Assembly: GCF_900111145.1 (NCBI RefSeq)
Contig: NZ_FOIR01000002.1
Location: 1,240,001 to 1,304,000 of the forward strand
Length of the DNA stretch: 64,000 nt
Direction: 5' to 3'
DNA from: Roseivirga pacifica
GTDB lineage: Bacteria > Bacteroidota > Bacteroidia > Cytophagales > Cyclobacteriaceae
A program made the position numbers and the translations under genes. The notes under the pieces were generated by a model. That model was not told the origin of the DNA and did not search any database. It worked only from the letters and a program-made list of their open reading frames with translations. Of the stretch, positions 16,682-26,924 are shown in pieces. The first letter of the stretch is position 1; each line of letters opens with the position of its first letter.

Positions 16682-19108
16682 ATGCAACGATATTTATGTA
16701 TTCATGGGCACTTTTATCAGCCGCCCAGAGAAAATGCGTGGTTAGAAAAAATTGAAATTCAACCTTCAGCATTTCCGTATCACGATTGGAACGAGCGCAT
16801 TACCAGAGAATGCTATTACCCAAACGCCTTTTCAAGAGTGCTCAACGATGAAGGCAAGATCATCGACATTGTAGATAATTACGCCAAGGTCAGCTTTAAC
16901 TTTGGGCCTACCCTCCTATCGTGGATGGAGCAGCACGCCCCGGTTACTTACCAAGCGATTCTCGATTCTGACAAACAGAGTGTTCAGAATTTTGGAGGTC
17001 ATGGTTCTGCCATGGCGCAGGTTTACAACCACATGATTATGCCATTGGCCAATACCCGAGATAAGGAAACGCAAATTATTTGGGGTATTGAAGATTTTAA
17101 AGCCCGATTTGGGCGCGATCCCGAAGGCATGTGGCTTGGGGAAGCTGCCGTAGATACCGAAACCCTAGATTTAATGACCAAGCACGGTATTAAATTCACC
17201 CTACTTGCTCCTAGGCAGGCTGCTAGGTTTAGAAAAATAGGCACCGAAAGCTGGACTGAAGGGATTGACTCCAACAAACATTACCAATACAAATTACCCA
17301 GTGGGCGTAAAATAACACTCTACTTCTACGATGGAGAGCGCTCTCAGGGCGTGGCCTTTAAAGGTGTTTTACAAAATGGAAAGCGTTTTGCCGAAGACCT
17401 AATGACGGGTTTTAGAGGCCAGTACGACAACGAATTTATGCATGTGGCTACAGATGGCGAAAGCTACGGTCATCACCACAAAAATGGCGATATGGCGCTG
17501 GCTTACTGCCTCCGCTACATCGAAGAGAACAACCTTGCCAAAATCACCAATTACGCAGAATATTTGGCACTACATGAACCTACTCACGAGGTTCAGATTC
17601 ACGAGAACAGCTCTTGGAGTTGCGTGCACGGTGTAGAACGCTGGCGAAGCAATTGTGGCTGCCACACCGGTGGCGAAGCACATTGGAACCAGAAGTGGCG
17701 GGCTCCTCTTCGAAATGCGCTGGACAATGCGCGTGAAACCATGATTGAGATCTATGAAAACAGTATGAAAGATTACTGCAATGATCCATGGGCTGTTCGC
17801 AATGAATACATCAAACTGGTAATGAAAAGGTCGAAAACTAACTTGCAGAAGTTTTTGGCCAAACACATTAACAAAGAACTGAACAGTAAGGAAACCACGC
17901 ATGTTATGCGTTTGCTCGAAATGCAGCGCAATGCCATGCTTATGTACACCAGCTGCGGTTGGTTCTTCAATGACATTTCAGGTATTGAAACGCTTCAGGT
18001 ACTGCAATACGCCTGTCGCGCCATTCAATTGGGCGAAAGTGAAAGTGCTTATAAGTTTGAAGAGCAGTTTATTGAAGACCTAAGCGGTGCACAAAGCAAT
18101 GTACCCGAGCACGGCACAGGTAAAGATATTTACCTAAAACACATCAAACCTTTTATGCTCAGCCTTACGCAAGTAGGTATGCATTATGCAGTAGCATCCA
18201 TTTTTGCTGATCGGCCTGAGTCGCTCACTGTACTAAACTACGATTGCAAAAGTATCTTCTTCGATAGAAAGAGTGCTGGTATGCAAAAGCTCGCCTTCGG
18301 CACCACTGTGGTAAACTCAAAAGTGACCACTTCTACCAAAGAGTTTAGCTTTGTGGTACTCTACTTGGGCCAGCACCATATTATTGGCGGAACCAGCAAA
18401 AGGCTTTCAACCAAAGAATTCAAGCCAATCTCAGATGCGCTTTGCGAAGCTTTTGATGCAAGTAACATTGCCAGGGTATTGGTTATTATTCAAAAGAATT
18501 TTAAAGCCCACACTTTCTCATTCTTTGGCATGTTTAGAGATGAGCAAATGAAGCTTGTAGATCAATACCTCTCGCAAAGTGAAGAATTAGCTTACGATTC
18601 AATGCGTAAGATCTACGATCGTAACTACAACATTCTCAATGTAATGCGCCAAACTGGTTTGCAAATACCAACTACTCTAAGGCAGAACATTAGCAATGTG
18701 ATCAACATTGAGTTTAAAGAGCTGTTTACCAACGGTAACTTTAGCTTGCAGAAAATGGATGAGTTGGTAGATGAGGTGAAAAAGTGGAACATTGCACTCG
18801 ATAGGGAACTACTAGACGCAAAGATCAATGACAAGCTTGATGAAATGTTTGAGCGGTTTTTAGTTGACCACGCGCGCTTCGATCTGCTAACGGATATTTT
18901 GAACACCATTAAGCTTTACAAAAAAGTAGACCTGCATCCCTTGCTAGTCAACCTTCAAAATAATGTTTTCAACCTGAGCAAAGAATTGTTATCGGGCACT
19001 AAATCGCCAATTGATGGCAACTCTAGAATATTGGATTTGCTGGAACAAATCGCCAGCGAAATTAATATTGACTTAAGTTCGATGAAGCGCCAATTGGCCA
19101 CCAGATAA
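16682..19108 (+). CDS. GH57 family glycoside hydrolase with DUF3536
   Basis: 808 residues. The N-terminal ~300 form a GH57 barrel: motif 1 CIHGHFYQPPR, the probable nucleophile E154 in GMWLGEAAVD, and the probable acid/base D258 in HVATDGESYGHH. The C-terminal ~500 residues correspond to DUF3536, long and mostly helical. No signal peptide, so cytoplasmic. GH57 members include alpha-amylases, 4-alpha-glucanotransferases and branching enzymes; the exact activity of the GH57-DUF3536 type is not known to me. Last gene of the glycogen operon (9-bp gap after glgB), so it probably trims or remodels the same glucan and may supply maltose. Confidence 0.85.
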   Translation: MQRYLCIHGHFYQPPRENAWLEKIEIQPSAFPYHDWNERITRECYYPNAFSRVLNDEGKIIDIVDNYAKVSFNFGPTLLSWMEQHAPVTYQAILDSDKQSVQNFGGHGSAMAQVYNHMIMPLANTRDKETQIIWGIEDFKARFGRDPEGMWLGEAAVDTETLDLMTKHGIKFTLLAPRQAARFRKIGTESWTEGIDSNKHYQYKLPSGRKITLYFYDGERSQGVAFKGVLQNGKRFAEDLMTGFRGQYDNEFMHVATDGESYGHHHKNGDMALAYCLRYIEENNLAKITNYAEYLALHEPTHEVQIHENSSWSCVHGVERWRSNCGCHTGGEAHWNQKWRAPLRNALDNARETMIEIYENSMKDYCNDPWAVRNEYIKLVMKRSKTNLQKFLAKHINKELNSKETTHVMRLLEMQRNAMLMYTSCGWFFNDISGIETLQVLQYACRAIQLGESESAYKFEEQFIEDLSGAQSNVPEHGTGKDIYLKHIKPFMLSLTQVGMHYAVASIFADRPESLTVLNYDCKSIFFDRKSAGMQKLAFGTTVVNSKVTTSTKEFSFVVLYLGQHHIIGGTSKRLSTKEFKPISDALCEAFDASNIARVLVIIQKNFKAHTFSFFGMFRDEQMKLVDQYLSQSEELAYDSMRKIYDRNYNILNVMRQTGLQIPTTLRQNISNVINIEFKELFTNGNFSLQKMDELVDEVKKWNIALDRELLDAKINDKLDEMFERFLVDHARFDLLTDILNTIKLYKKVDLHPLLVNLQNNVFNLSKELLSGTKSPIDGNSRILDLLEQIASEINIDLSSMKRQLATR

Positions 19109-19111
19109 AAC

Positions 19112-19138
19112 AAAAGCCCTTCGATTGAAGGGCTTTTT
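19112..19138. terminator. Terminator after the glycogen operon
   Basis: Perfect stem AAAAGCCCTTC / GAAGGGCTTTT with loop GATT and T's beyond; A's on the 5' side would let it also work on the minus strand. Confidence 0.9.
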
Positions 19139-19147
19139 AATTTCATT

Positions 19148-19177
19148 AAAAGTGACCGCCAAGGCAGCGGCCACTTT
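19148..19177 (-). terminator. Terminator of the CBM48 gene
   Basis: Inverted repeat AAAGTGaCCGC / GCGGcCACTTT (one mismatch). On the minus strand the stem is followed by TTTTAATG, placing it ~35 bp after the stop of the gene at 19213-19518. Confidence 0.6.
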
Positions 19178-19212
19178 GTTCTCAACGAGAACTCACCTAT
19201 GGAATCTTTATG

Positions 19213-19518
19213 TTACAGAACAACTACTGAGTTGTCCTCGAACGTCAAGTTGTTTGGCACATACTTGTCCGCTTCCCAGTCATTTTCCCAAGCCTCGCCA
19301 TCAATCAAGTAACGGAACTGATATTCGTTACCCGCATCAAGCTTTACAGTGGCCTTAAATGCACCGGTCTTTAATTTCTTCATTTCAATAGCCGAAGTAT
19401 CCCAACCGTTGAACTCCCCAACAAGGTTTACTTTCTCTGCTCCTTCTGCCGCTTCCTTCCCTAGCGTGAAAGTTACGTTGGCAACCGGCTTTGTCTTTAA
19501 GAATTGCTTTTTGATCAT
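19213..19518 (-). CDS. Stand-alone CBM48 glycogen-binding domain protein
   Basis: 101 residues made almost entirely of one isoamylase-N/CBM48 domain: VTFTLGKEAAEGAEKVNLVGEFNGWD, then the paired Trp/Phe-rich strands up to QFRYLIDGEAWENDWEAD, which includes the aromatic residues that stack on glucan. No catalytic part. The ATG at 19518 is chosen because the domain begins there; the frame is open 102 bp further up without homology. It faces the glycogen operon tail to tail, so it may bind the glycogen made by those enzymes or act as a regulatory scaffold; this is inference. Confidence 0.85.
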   Translation of the reverse strand: MIKKQFLKTKPVANVTFTLGKEAAEGAEKVNLVGEFNGWDTSAIEMKKLKTGAFKATVKLDAGNEYQFRYLIDGEAWENDWEADKYVPNNLTFEDNSVVVL

Positions 19519-19818
19519 GTCTTCAACAATTTCTAAAACAAAGATTCCGACAAACCAATCGGTTAGCAATAATTTTGTAGAAAAACAGGTGAAACGTTTG
19601 CACAAAATCGCGTCAAACATTTAACCAAGCATTCATGTTTTTTAGGTTTAAAGGCCAAAACGAAATCAATTTCGCATGCACATCGTTTGCATAAAACACT
19701 TTTTGATAATCATTTAGATTAAAATTGAACCGCCAGCGTAGTCTCACAAAACAATTTCACTAAAGCAGCCATTTTCTGAAAGTGACTAGCCAGTCACGTT
19801 TACTTCACCCGTTTAAGC

Positions 19819-19826
19819 TATCTTTG
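19819..19826 (+). promoter_or_regulatory. Candidate -7 element TATCTTTG at the GSCFA gene start
   Basis: Perfect TAnnTTTG ending only 3 bp before the ATG at 19830. If active, the mRNA would be leaderless or start within the first codons; alternatively it is a chance match inside the coding region if translation starts at 19782. Confidence 0.35.
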
Positions 19827-19829
19827 AAT

Positions 19830-20801
19830 ATGTTCCGAACCCCAATTGCACCTTTCAATTCGCGCTTTAAAATCAACCACCAAAACTCATTGCTGGCCAT
19901 TGGTTCTTGCTTTAGCGAAACCATTGGTAGCAGGTTAAAAAACAACAAGTTCGATATTGCGATCAATCCTTACGGAACACTCTTTAATCCTCTTTCTATT
20001 TTCAATGTGCTGGAAATGGGGCTCACAGAAAGCATGCTGCCAGAACACACCATTGTAAAGCAAAACGATGTTTTTTTGAGTCATTCGCTGCACTCCTCTA
20101 TAAAGGCCGAATCTGTTAAGGCACTGCAGGAACAAGTGCAACAAACTAATGCTTCGGTCAGTGCCAGGTTAAAAACAGCCGATGTACTTATCCTCACGCT
20201 GGGGTCGGCTTGGGTTTACGAAATGAAAACGACCGATCAATTGGTTGCCAACTGTCACAAAGTACCTCAAAAGCAGTTCAACAAGCGCTTGCTGAATATT
20301 GAAGAAGTAGTCGCAGCATTCTTTGATATTAAGGAACAAATTGAGGCGGTTAACCCAAAAATTCAATTTGTTTTCACCGTTAGTCCTGTAAGACACACTA
20401 AAGACACTTTGCCACTCAATACAGTAAGCAAATCTACCCTAAGATTGATTTGCCACTATTTAGAAGAAATGACCGAGAATGTAAGCTACTACCCTTCATT
20501 CGAAATTATGATGGAAGATTTACGCGACTATCGTTTCTTCGAAAAAGACATGATTCACCCCAATGAGCAAGCAATAGACTACATTTGGGAGCATTTCGGC
20601 AACGCCTTTTTTACCAAGCAAACCCAAACACTGATAAAAAAGTGGGCTAAACTCCAACAGGCGCTTAGCCATAAGCCCTTCAACCCAGAAAGCGCAAGTC
20701 ATCAAAAGTTTGTACAGAAAACCATTCAAAAATTAGAAGCTATCAGCGGGAACCTTCCTGTTTCTAAAGAAATTGAACAGCTAAAGCAGCAGCTTATATG
20801 A
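19830..20801 (+). CDS. GSCFA-domain protein (SGNH hydrolase-like)
   Basis: 323 residues. The defining motif is visible as [10 protein letters not shown] near the N-terminus, followed by NPYGTLFNP and, in the middle, LGSAWVYE and [23 protein letters not shown] supplies a late Asp-x-x-His. The family (GSCFA) is thought to be SGNH/GDSL-like esterases, so the Ser in GSCF is a candidate nucleophile. Start chosen at 19830 (MFRTPIAPF), the usual beginning of the family; the frame is open from 19782 and a 16-residue longer form is possible. The next gene overlaps by 4 bp. Confidence 0.82.
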   Translation: MFRTPIAPFNSRFKINHQNSLLAIGSCFSETIGSRLKNNKFDIAINPYGTLFNPLSIFNVLEMGLTESMLPEHTIVKQNDVFLSHSLHSSIKAESVKALQEQVQQTNASVSARLKTADVLILTLGSAWVYEMKTTDQLVANCHKVPQKQFNKRLLNIEEVVAAFFDIKEQIEAVNPKIQFVFTVSPVRHTKDTLPLNTVSKSTLRLICHYLEEMTENVSYYPSFEIMMEDLRDYRFFEKDMIHPNEQAIDYIWEHFGNAFFTKQTQTLIKKWAKLQQALSHKPFNPESASHQKFVQKTIQKLEAISGNLPVSKEIEQLKQQLI

Positions 20802-22846
20802 GTGACAAGAAATTCACCAATAAACTGGCAGAAACCAGTTCTCCGTACCTTTTACAACACGCCCACAATCCGGTTGACTGGCTGCCTTGGGGCCCTGAGG
20901 CCCTAACAAAGGCGAAACAAGAAGACAAACCCATTATTGTGAGCATTGGCTATTCTGCCTGCCATTGGTGCCATGTAATGGAGCGGGAAAGCTTCGAAAA
21001 TGAAGACATTGCTGCCATTATGAACGCACACTTTGTATGCATTAAAGTTGACAGAGAAGAGCGTCCAGATGTGGACCAGGTATATATGGAAGCAGTGCAT
21101 GCTATGGGGCTGCAAGGAGGCTGGCCGCTCAATGTGTTCCTTTTGCCAGATCAGCGTCCGTTTTATGGTGGTACTTACTTTCCGCCCAAAGGCTGGGCGC
21201 AGCTTTGCAACCAAATAGGCCGAGTGTTCAAAGAACAAAGAGCCGAGCTGGAAAAGTCGGCTGAAGGTTTTATGCGTAGCCTTGGGCAAGCAGAAGCTGA
21301 AAAGTACGGACTAACAGCCAACGACAGAAAGTTCACGAAGGCGCAACTCAACCAAATGTTTGCCAAGCATGCTGAGAACTTCGATTTAGTGAAAGGTGGA
21401 AACAATCGTGCACCCAAATTCCCAATGCCTTCGGTTTATAGATTTCTGCTTTTTGAAGGGCACTTAAACGATAATACGAAGGCAACTAACCATGCCCTCA
21501 ACACACTTGATCAAATGGCTTGGGGTGGAATTTACGACCAAATTGGTGGTGGATTTACCCGTTATTCAACTGACATGGATTGGTTCGTTCCGCACTTTGA
21601 AAAGATGCTGTACGACAATGGGCAGCTTGTTACACTCTACTGCGAGGCTTATCAAAAAACTCAAAACCCACTTTACAAAAACACCATCTACCAAACCATT
21701 GACTGGCTAGCCAGAGAATTAACCGACAAATCTGGAGGGTTTTACTCGGCCTTAGATGCCGATAGCGAAGGCGAGGAAGGCAAGTTTTACCTATGGACAA
21801 TGGAGGAGTTTGAGCAAATTTTAGGGCTCGATGCCGAACTGCTGATTGAGTACTACAACTTAACAGCCGGTAACTGGGAACCTGGCAAGAACATTCCATA
21901 TCGAGCCATATCTGACGAAGAATTTGCCAAAATCCATCAGCTGGATTTGGAAGAACTGGATGACATTGTTCAGTCAGCGCACATTCGACTAATGGCGGTA
22001 AGAGACCAGCGTGTTCGCCCCGGCCTAGACGACAAAATACTAGCTGGCTGGAATGGCCTAATGCTTAAAGGACTTTGCGGTGCTTATGCCCTATTTGGCG
22101 AAGAAAAGTTCATCACTTTGGCCCGAAGTAATGCACACTTTCTTTGCGAGCAAATGATAAGTGATGATGGTCAGCTTTTCCGCACTCACAAAAATGGAAA
22201 AAGCACGATTGACGGGTACTTAGAGGACTATACCAGCGTAATTCAAGGCCTCACAGCCCTTTATCAAATCACATTCGACATACATTGGTTGCATATCGCA
22301 GAGAAGCTTACCGAAATTGCAGTTGACCAGTTTTACGATAACGCAGATGGGTTTTTCTTCTTTACTTCTAGCAAAAGCGAAAAACTCATTGCCCGAAAGA
22401 AAGAGATATTCGACAATGTAATTCCATCTTCGAATGCTATGATGGCCGAGGCCCTACTCGACTTGGGTATTCTTTTAGACAAAGAAGTGTGGGTTGAAAT
22501 GGCCAAAGACATGACCAATCGAATGGACAGGATTTTGAACTTGGCTCCGCAAGACGTTTCCAATTGGTCGCGCGTAGCTGGGCGGCTGACTTACCCGACA
22601 GCAGAGATTGTAATTGTAGGCGATAAGCCTCAAGAAGAAGTACAAAAACTGGCCAAGCATTATATACCCAACAAAGTAGTTGCTGGTATGAAACCTGGTG
22701 AAAAATCCTCTCTGCCACTACTTGAAGGACGTACGGCAATTGATGGTCAACCCACCTTTTATTTGTGTTACAATAAAGCCTGCCAACTGCCCGTAAACAG
22801 TATTGATGCATTAATTGAACAAATCCGTTTGAGCGAGTCGCAATGA
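20798..22846 (+). CDS. DUF255 thioredoxin-like / six-hairpin protein (YyaL, SPATA20-like)
   Basis: 682 residues. The N-terminal thioredoxin-like domain starts with the family hallmark [19 protein letters not shown] and has the redox-like [14 protein letters not shown] (C-x-x-C). The long C-terminal part has repeats like [22 protein letters not shown] and [12 protein letters not shown], typical of the alpha/alpha-barrel related to N-acylglucosamine epimerases. Cytoplasmic; function of the family is unclear despite wide conservation. It overlaps the GSCFA gene by 4 bp. Confidence 0.93.
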   Translation: MSDKKFTNKLAETSSPYLLQHAHNPVDWLPWGPEALTKAKQEDKPIIVSIGYSACHWCHVMERESFENEDIAAIMNAHFVCIKVDREERPDVDQVYMEAVHAMGLQGGWPLNVFLLPDQRPFYGGTYFPPKGWAQLCNQIGRVFKEQRAELEKSAEGFMRSLGQAEAEKYGLTANDRKFTKAQLNQMFAKHAENFDLVKGGNNRAPKFPMPSVYRFLLFEGHLNDNTKATNHALNTLDQMAWGGIYDQIGGGFTRYSTDMDWFVPHFEKMLYDNGQLVTLYCEAYQKTQNPLYKNTIYQTIDWLARELTDKSGGFYSALDADSEGEEGKFYLWTMEEFEQILGLDAELLIEYYNLTAGNWEPGKNIPYRAISDEEFAKIHQLDLEELDDIVQSAHIRLMAVRDQRVRPGLDDKILAGWNGLMLKGLCGAYALFGEEKFITLARSNAHFLCEQMISDDGQLFRTHKNGKSTIDGYLEDYTSVIQGLTALYQITFDIHWLHIAEKLTEIAVDQFYDNADGFFFFTSSKSEKLIARKKEIFDNVIPSSNAMMAEALLDLGILLDKEVWVEMAKDMTNRMDRILNLAPQDVSNWSRVAGRLTYPTAEIVIVGDKPQEEVQKLAKHYIPNKVVAGMKPGEKSSLPLLEGRTAIDGQPTFYLCYNKACQLPVNSIDALIEQIRLSESQ

Positions 22847-22876
22847 CTCATTAAATTGCCCGAATAGCCCAAAAAC

Positions 22877-25393
22877 TTGAGTTCATTACAGCTAAATCTT
22901 GATGCCCCAGAGAACGATGCAACGCTATTTGTAGATGTAGCGCTCCCTATTCCCATTCCGCAGTTGTACACCTACCGCGTGCCTGCTGAGTTTGAAGAAT
23001 TGGCAAAGACGGGCATCCGCTGTATTGTGCAGTTTGGTCGCCAAAAGGTTGTTACGGGTGTAATTATGAAGGTGCATCATAAAGCACCAGAAATTTACAC
23101 CGCCAAACCATTGCTCGATATTATGGATGCCGAGCCTGTACTTACTGAAACGCAGATTAAGTTTATGCAATGGCTGGCCAAATATTACATGGCCACTTTT
23201 GGCGAAGTTTTGAACGCTGCACTCCCTTCTGGGCTTAAGCTCAGTTCTGAATCGAGAATTCAGCTGCACCCAGATAATGACTGGAACGATAGCGACTACC
23301 CATTTGATGACAAGGAGTTGGTTTTACTCAATGCCTTAGAGTCGAACGACTCGCTGACCTATCGCGAGGCAGCCGATGCCCTAGAACTGAAAAGTGCTTA
23401 CAAGTACATTAAGTCGCTGGTGCAAAAAGAAGTAATCATTATTTACGAAGAGCTCAAAGAAAAATACAAACCAAAAAAGGTTAAGAAAATCCGTCTGGTG
23501 GCTGAGCTCACCACTAACTCAGAAGACCTTGAAGCGGTTTTTCAGGCTTTGGAAAAAAAGCCAAAGCAAACAGATATTCTTCTTAAATATTTGCAGGAAG
23601 TTCCGGTTTATCAAAAGCCTGAACTGAATGAGTTTGGGATAGAAAAATCAGTTTTCACAGATGCTGGCTTCTCTACTTCATCGCTAAACACGCTGATCAA
23701 AAACAACATTCTCGAAGCCTTCGAAGTGATTGTTTCCCGTTTTGACGAGGCTTCCTCGCAAACACTAAAAACCATTAACCTAAGCGAACGCCAAGAACAA
23801 GCCAAAGCTGAAATACTAGCTCAGTTCGAAGAGAAAAGCACTGTGCTGCTCCATGGGGTTACCGGCAGTGGTAAAACGGAAATATACATTCAGCTGATAA
23901 AAGAAGTGGTAGACAGCGGCCAACAGGCCCTCTATCTACTACCAGAAATTGCCATAACAGCACAGATTGTAAATCGGCTTAAGGCAGTTTTTGGTGACCG
24001 AATGGGCGTTTTTCACTCCAAATTCTCAGACAATGAGCGCGTTGAAGTATGGCAAGGTTTACTCGATGGTCGATTCGATTTCATTATCGGTGTTCGCAGC
24101 GCTATTTTCTTGCCTTTCGCTCAACTGGGCTTAATTGTGGTTGACGAGGAGCATGAAAACTCCTACAAACAGTTCGATCCTGCACCTCGCTACCATGCAC
24201 GAGACGCAGCATTGGTACTTGGGCACTTTCACCATGCTAAAACCATTTTGGGGAGTGCCACGCCTTCCATTGAGAGTTTTACCAATGCAAAACAAGACAA
24301 GTATGGCTTGGTAACGATAGCCGAGCGCTTTCATAATGCTGGTTTGCCAGAAATTAAAATTGCTGACATTGCCGAGGAAAAGAAGAAGAAAAAGGCTTTT
24401 GGTGACTTTACATCGGTGCTTATCAACGAACTGCGCGAAGTGCTGGAGCGAAAAGAACAAGCCATTATTTTCCAAAACCGCAGGGGCTATTCTAGCTATG
24501 TGAATTGCGATGATTGTGGCTATATTCCTACTTGTCATCGATGCGATGTTAGTCTTACTTACCACCAGTACAAGAATCAAGTTATCTGCCACTACTGTGG
24601 TCATAAAGAGGTGGTTCCTGTTACCTGCCCGGCTTGTGGCAGTACCAACATTCGTACAGTAGGCATAGGTACCGAAAAAATCGAGGAGGAACTAAAACTG
24701 CTTCTTCCAGAAGCGAAAATTCAGCGAATGGATTTGGAAACCACTCGCTCAAAGTACGCCTACCAAAACATTATTCACGACTTTGAAAAAGGCGAAATAG
24801 ACATTTTGGTGGGCACCCAAATGGTAAGCAAAGGCCTAGACTTTGATAAAGTGAGTTTGGTTGGAGTCTTTGATATCGATCGGATGATTCATTTCCCAGA
24901 CTTTCGTTCTCAGGAGCGCACTTTCCAACTGGTTACACAAGTGAGTGGCCGTGCCGGACGTAGGGAGAAAAAAGGTACCGTGGTTATTCAAACCCGCAAC
25001 CCAGACCTACGCATTCTCGAGTGGATATGGGCGCACGATTACCATACCTTTTACAAGGCCGAAATGGAGGAACGAAACAGCTACAACTACCCTCCTTTTA
25101 CCCGTATGATTCACCTACTGGTACGCAGCAAAGACAAGCAAAACACCCATATTGCCGCGGGCAAATTAGCGAATATGCTAAAGGAAGATATTGGTGGAAA
25201 AAGAGTTCTGGGACCTCAAGAGCCTATTATCAGCAAAATTCGAGACAAATACTTAATGGATATCTTTCTTAAGATTGAAAAGAAGTACAACATAGAATTC
25301 GTAAAAGAACGCATTGAAAACGCCAAGCTTGAATTGCTCAAGGATAAAGAGCTGAAAACAGTGGAAATCATTCCAGATGTAGACCCGAGTTAA
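22877..25393 (+). CDS. priA: Primosomal protein N', replication restart helicase
   Basis: 838-residue 3'-5' helicase that reloads the replisome at stalled forks. N-terminal DNA-binding domain (FVDVALPIPIPQLYTY), Walker A in LLHGVTGSGKTE, motif II VVDEEHENSYKQ, the Cys-rich zinc insert (CDDCGYIPTCHRC and CHYCGH, CPACGS) and motif GTQMVSKGLDF. Start: no ATG gives a full-length N-terminus, so TTG at 22877 is taken, 30 bp after the previous gene. The zinc module binds two ions and is needed for primosome assembly. Confidence 0.96.
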   Translation: MSSLQLNLDAPENDATLFVDVALPIPIPQLYTYRVPAEFEELAKTGIRCIVQFGRQKVVTGVIMKVHHKAPEIYTAKPLLDIMDAEPVLTETQIKFMQWLAKYYMATFGEVLNAALPSGLKLSSESRIQLHPDNDWNDSDYPFDDKELVLLNALESNDSLTYREAADALELKSAYKYIKSLVQKEVIIIYEELKEKYKPKKVKKIRLVAELTTNSEDLEAVFQALEKKPKQTDILLKYLQEVPVYQKPELNEFGIEKSVFTDAGFSTSSLNTLIKNNILEAFEVIVSRFDEASSQTLKTINLSERQEQAKAEILAQFEEKSTVLLHGVTGSGKTEIYIQLIKEVVDSGQQALYLLPEIAITAQIVNRLKAVFGDRMGVFHSKFSDNERVEVWQGLLDGRFDFIIGVRSAIFLPFAQLGLIVVDEEHENSYKQFDPAPRYHARDAALVLGHFHHAKTILGSATPSIESFTNAKQDKYGLVTIAERFHNAGLPEIKIADIAEEKKKKKAFGDFTSVLINELREVLERKEQAIIFQNRRGYSSYVNCDDCGYIPTCHRCDVSLTYHQYKNQVICHYCGHKEVVPVTCPACGSTNIRTVGIGTEKIEEELKLLLPEAKIQRMDLETTRSKYAYQNIIHDFEKGEIDILVGTQMVSKGLDFDKVSLVGVFDIDRMIHFPDFRSQERTFQLVTQVSGRAGRREKKGTVVIQTRNPDLRILEWIWAHDYHTFYKAEMEERNSYNYPPFTRMIHLLVRSKDKQNTHIAAGKLANMLKEDIGGKRVLGPQEPIISKIRDKYLMDIFLKIEKKYNIEFVKERIENAKLELLKDKELKTVEIIPDVDPS

Positions 25394-25450
25394 TCGGATT
25401 CAGCTATTCTCCCCCAACAATTACAACCTTAAAATGTGCTTAAAAAAGCA

Positions 25451-26899
25451 TTAGTCCTTCTTCGGCTGATCATCTTCTAGTTCGTCTGAATCCTCCTCTT
25501 TAGGTTCATTCTCGGGCTCATCATTCATGCCTAAACCAGACTCCGCTTTCTTCCTTTCCGAATCCTCATGCTCTGCCAATTCATCCAGTATAGAAGGCCC
25601 ATGGTCTTCCTCCTCTTCAGAACCGTCCTCATCGTCTCCCTCTCTTTGCAAGAAGTAAGAAATTTCACTATCACCTTCCGCTGAAATTGCAGGTTCAACT
25701 TCTTTCTTAGCCTCTTTATCATCACCAAACTTCACCAAGCCAATCGTCATCATGATACTCGTAACCACAATTACAATCAATATGATATCTGGCTGAAAAA
25801 GGTCAGACTGTATTTCTGCCGGAATGGAAAAGAAGAGTAGAATGGTAATCAAACCACGCGGTGTGATAAAAAATTCAGGTAGAATGGAATCCTCCTTGGT
25901 GTAAAATATCTTCAGCAGAATAAACCTAACGGCAAAGAAAACGGCAACAATACCAAGACTTATACCCAGTACCTGCAAGTTTAATAGTGCCTGAAGGTCG
26001 ATAGTAGAACCGAAAACCACAAAGAAGAAGGTACGCACCACAAAGGCCGTTTCCCGCGTGACTAAGTGTAAATCTTTCAGGATTCCATTAATCGTTGACT
26101 GATCGATCCATTCCTTCATTTTCCCCACAAAAAACAGCTGGTTGTTGTTCAGTATAAGTCCAAAGATCAGGATGATTACCAAGGAAGAAAGGTGCAATTG
26201 CTTACCAATGGCGTACATCAAAACCAGCACTGCAATTAGCATAAATAGCTTCACATCCCCCTTTAGCCTTTGGAACATTAAGATCAACCCATAACCAAGG
26301 GCAATAGATACAATAATGGTGATCACGATATTACCTATCACACTATAGATCACCGCATTCGCATTTGTAGTATCTACATTTTCAACTACAAAGTAGAAGA
26401 ACATGATACCCAGAATATCAGAAAAAGTACTCTCATAGATCATGAACTCCTTCTTCTTATTCACCAAATTCCCCACACTAGGAATCACGATAGCACTACT
26501 CACAATAGAAAGCGGAACAGCATACAACAAGGAGATCACGGGATCTTCGCGATAAAACTGGTTAATGATTAAGGAGATGATAAACGCACACCCAACCAGC
26601 GATATGAGCGCCATAAGGAATGACTTCCATATTATGGGCCACTTTTCCTTTGTCAACTCTAAGTCAATGGCCGCTTCCAGCACAATCATAATTAGCCCTA
26701 CAATCCCGAGCACCTCCAACGTGCCCATTACATAACTATCTATCTTGAAGCCATATAGTTGCAATCCAAAATTGATACCCACACCCAGAATAATCAGTAA
26801 GATTACGCTCGGTACATTCGTTCGCTTAGAGATAAAATTGAAAATGTGTGAAAATATGATCACACATGAAAGGGCTATTATAATGTTATAAGCGTTCAT
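25451..26899 (-). CDS. Cation:proton antiporter (CPA family) with acidic tail
   Basis: 482 residues: about 11-12 transmembrane helices (to ~residue 385) of the Na+/H+ exchanger type, then a hydrophilic tail of ~95 residues that is extremely rich in Glu/Asp (for example DEDGSEEEEDHG and KEEDSDELEDDQ). Typical functional region LIMIVLEAAIDLEL, where the acidic residue in helix 3 is conserved in this subgroup. The transporter probably exchanges Na+ or K+ for H+; the tail may sense ions or pH (inference). It follows the unknown 192-residue gene by 25 bp on the same strand. Confidence 0.88.
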   Translation of the reverse strand: MNAYNIIIALSCVIIFSHIFNFISKRTNVPSVILLIILGVGINFGLQLYGFKIDSYVMGTLEVLGIVGLIMIVLEAAIDLELTKEKWPIIWKSFLMALISLVGCAFIISLIINQFYREDPVISLLYAVPLSIVSSAIVIPSVGNLVNKKKEFMIYESTFSDILGIMFFYFVVENVDTTNANAVIYSVIGNIVITIIVSIALGYGLILMFQRLKGDVKLFMLIAVLVLMYAIGKQLHLSSLVIILIFGLILNNNQLFFVGKMKEWIDQSTINGILKDLHLVTRETAFVVRTFFFVVFGSTIDLQALLNLQVLGISLGIVAVFFAVRFILLKIFYTKEDSILPEFFITPRGLITILLFFSIPAEIQSDLFQPDIILIVIVVTSIMMTIGLVKFGDDKEAKKEVEPAISAEGDSEISYFLQREGDDEDGSEEEEDHGPSILDELAEHEDSERKKAESGLGMNDEPENEPKEEDSDELEDDQPKKD

Positions 26900-26924
26900 T
26901 CAGTTCTTTAAAAAATGGAAAGAA

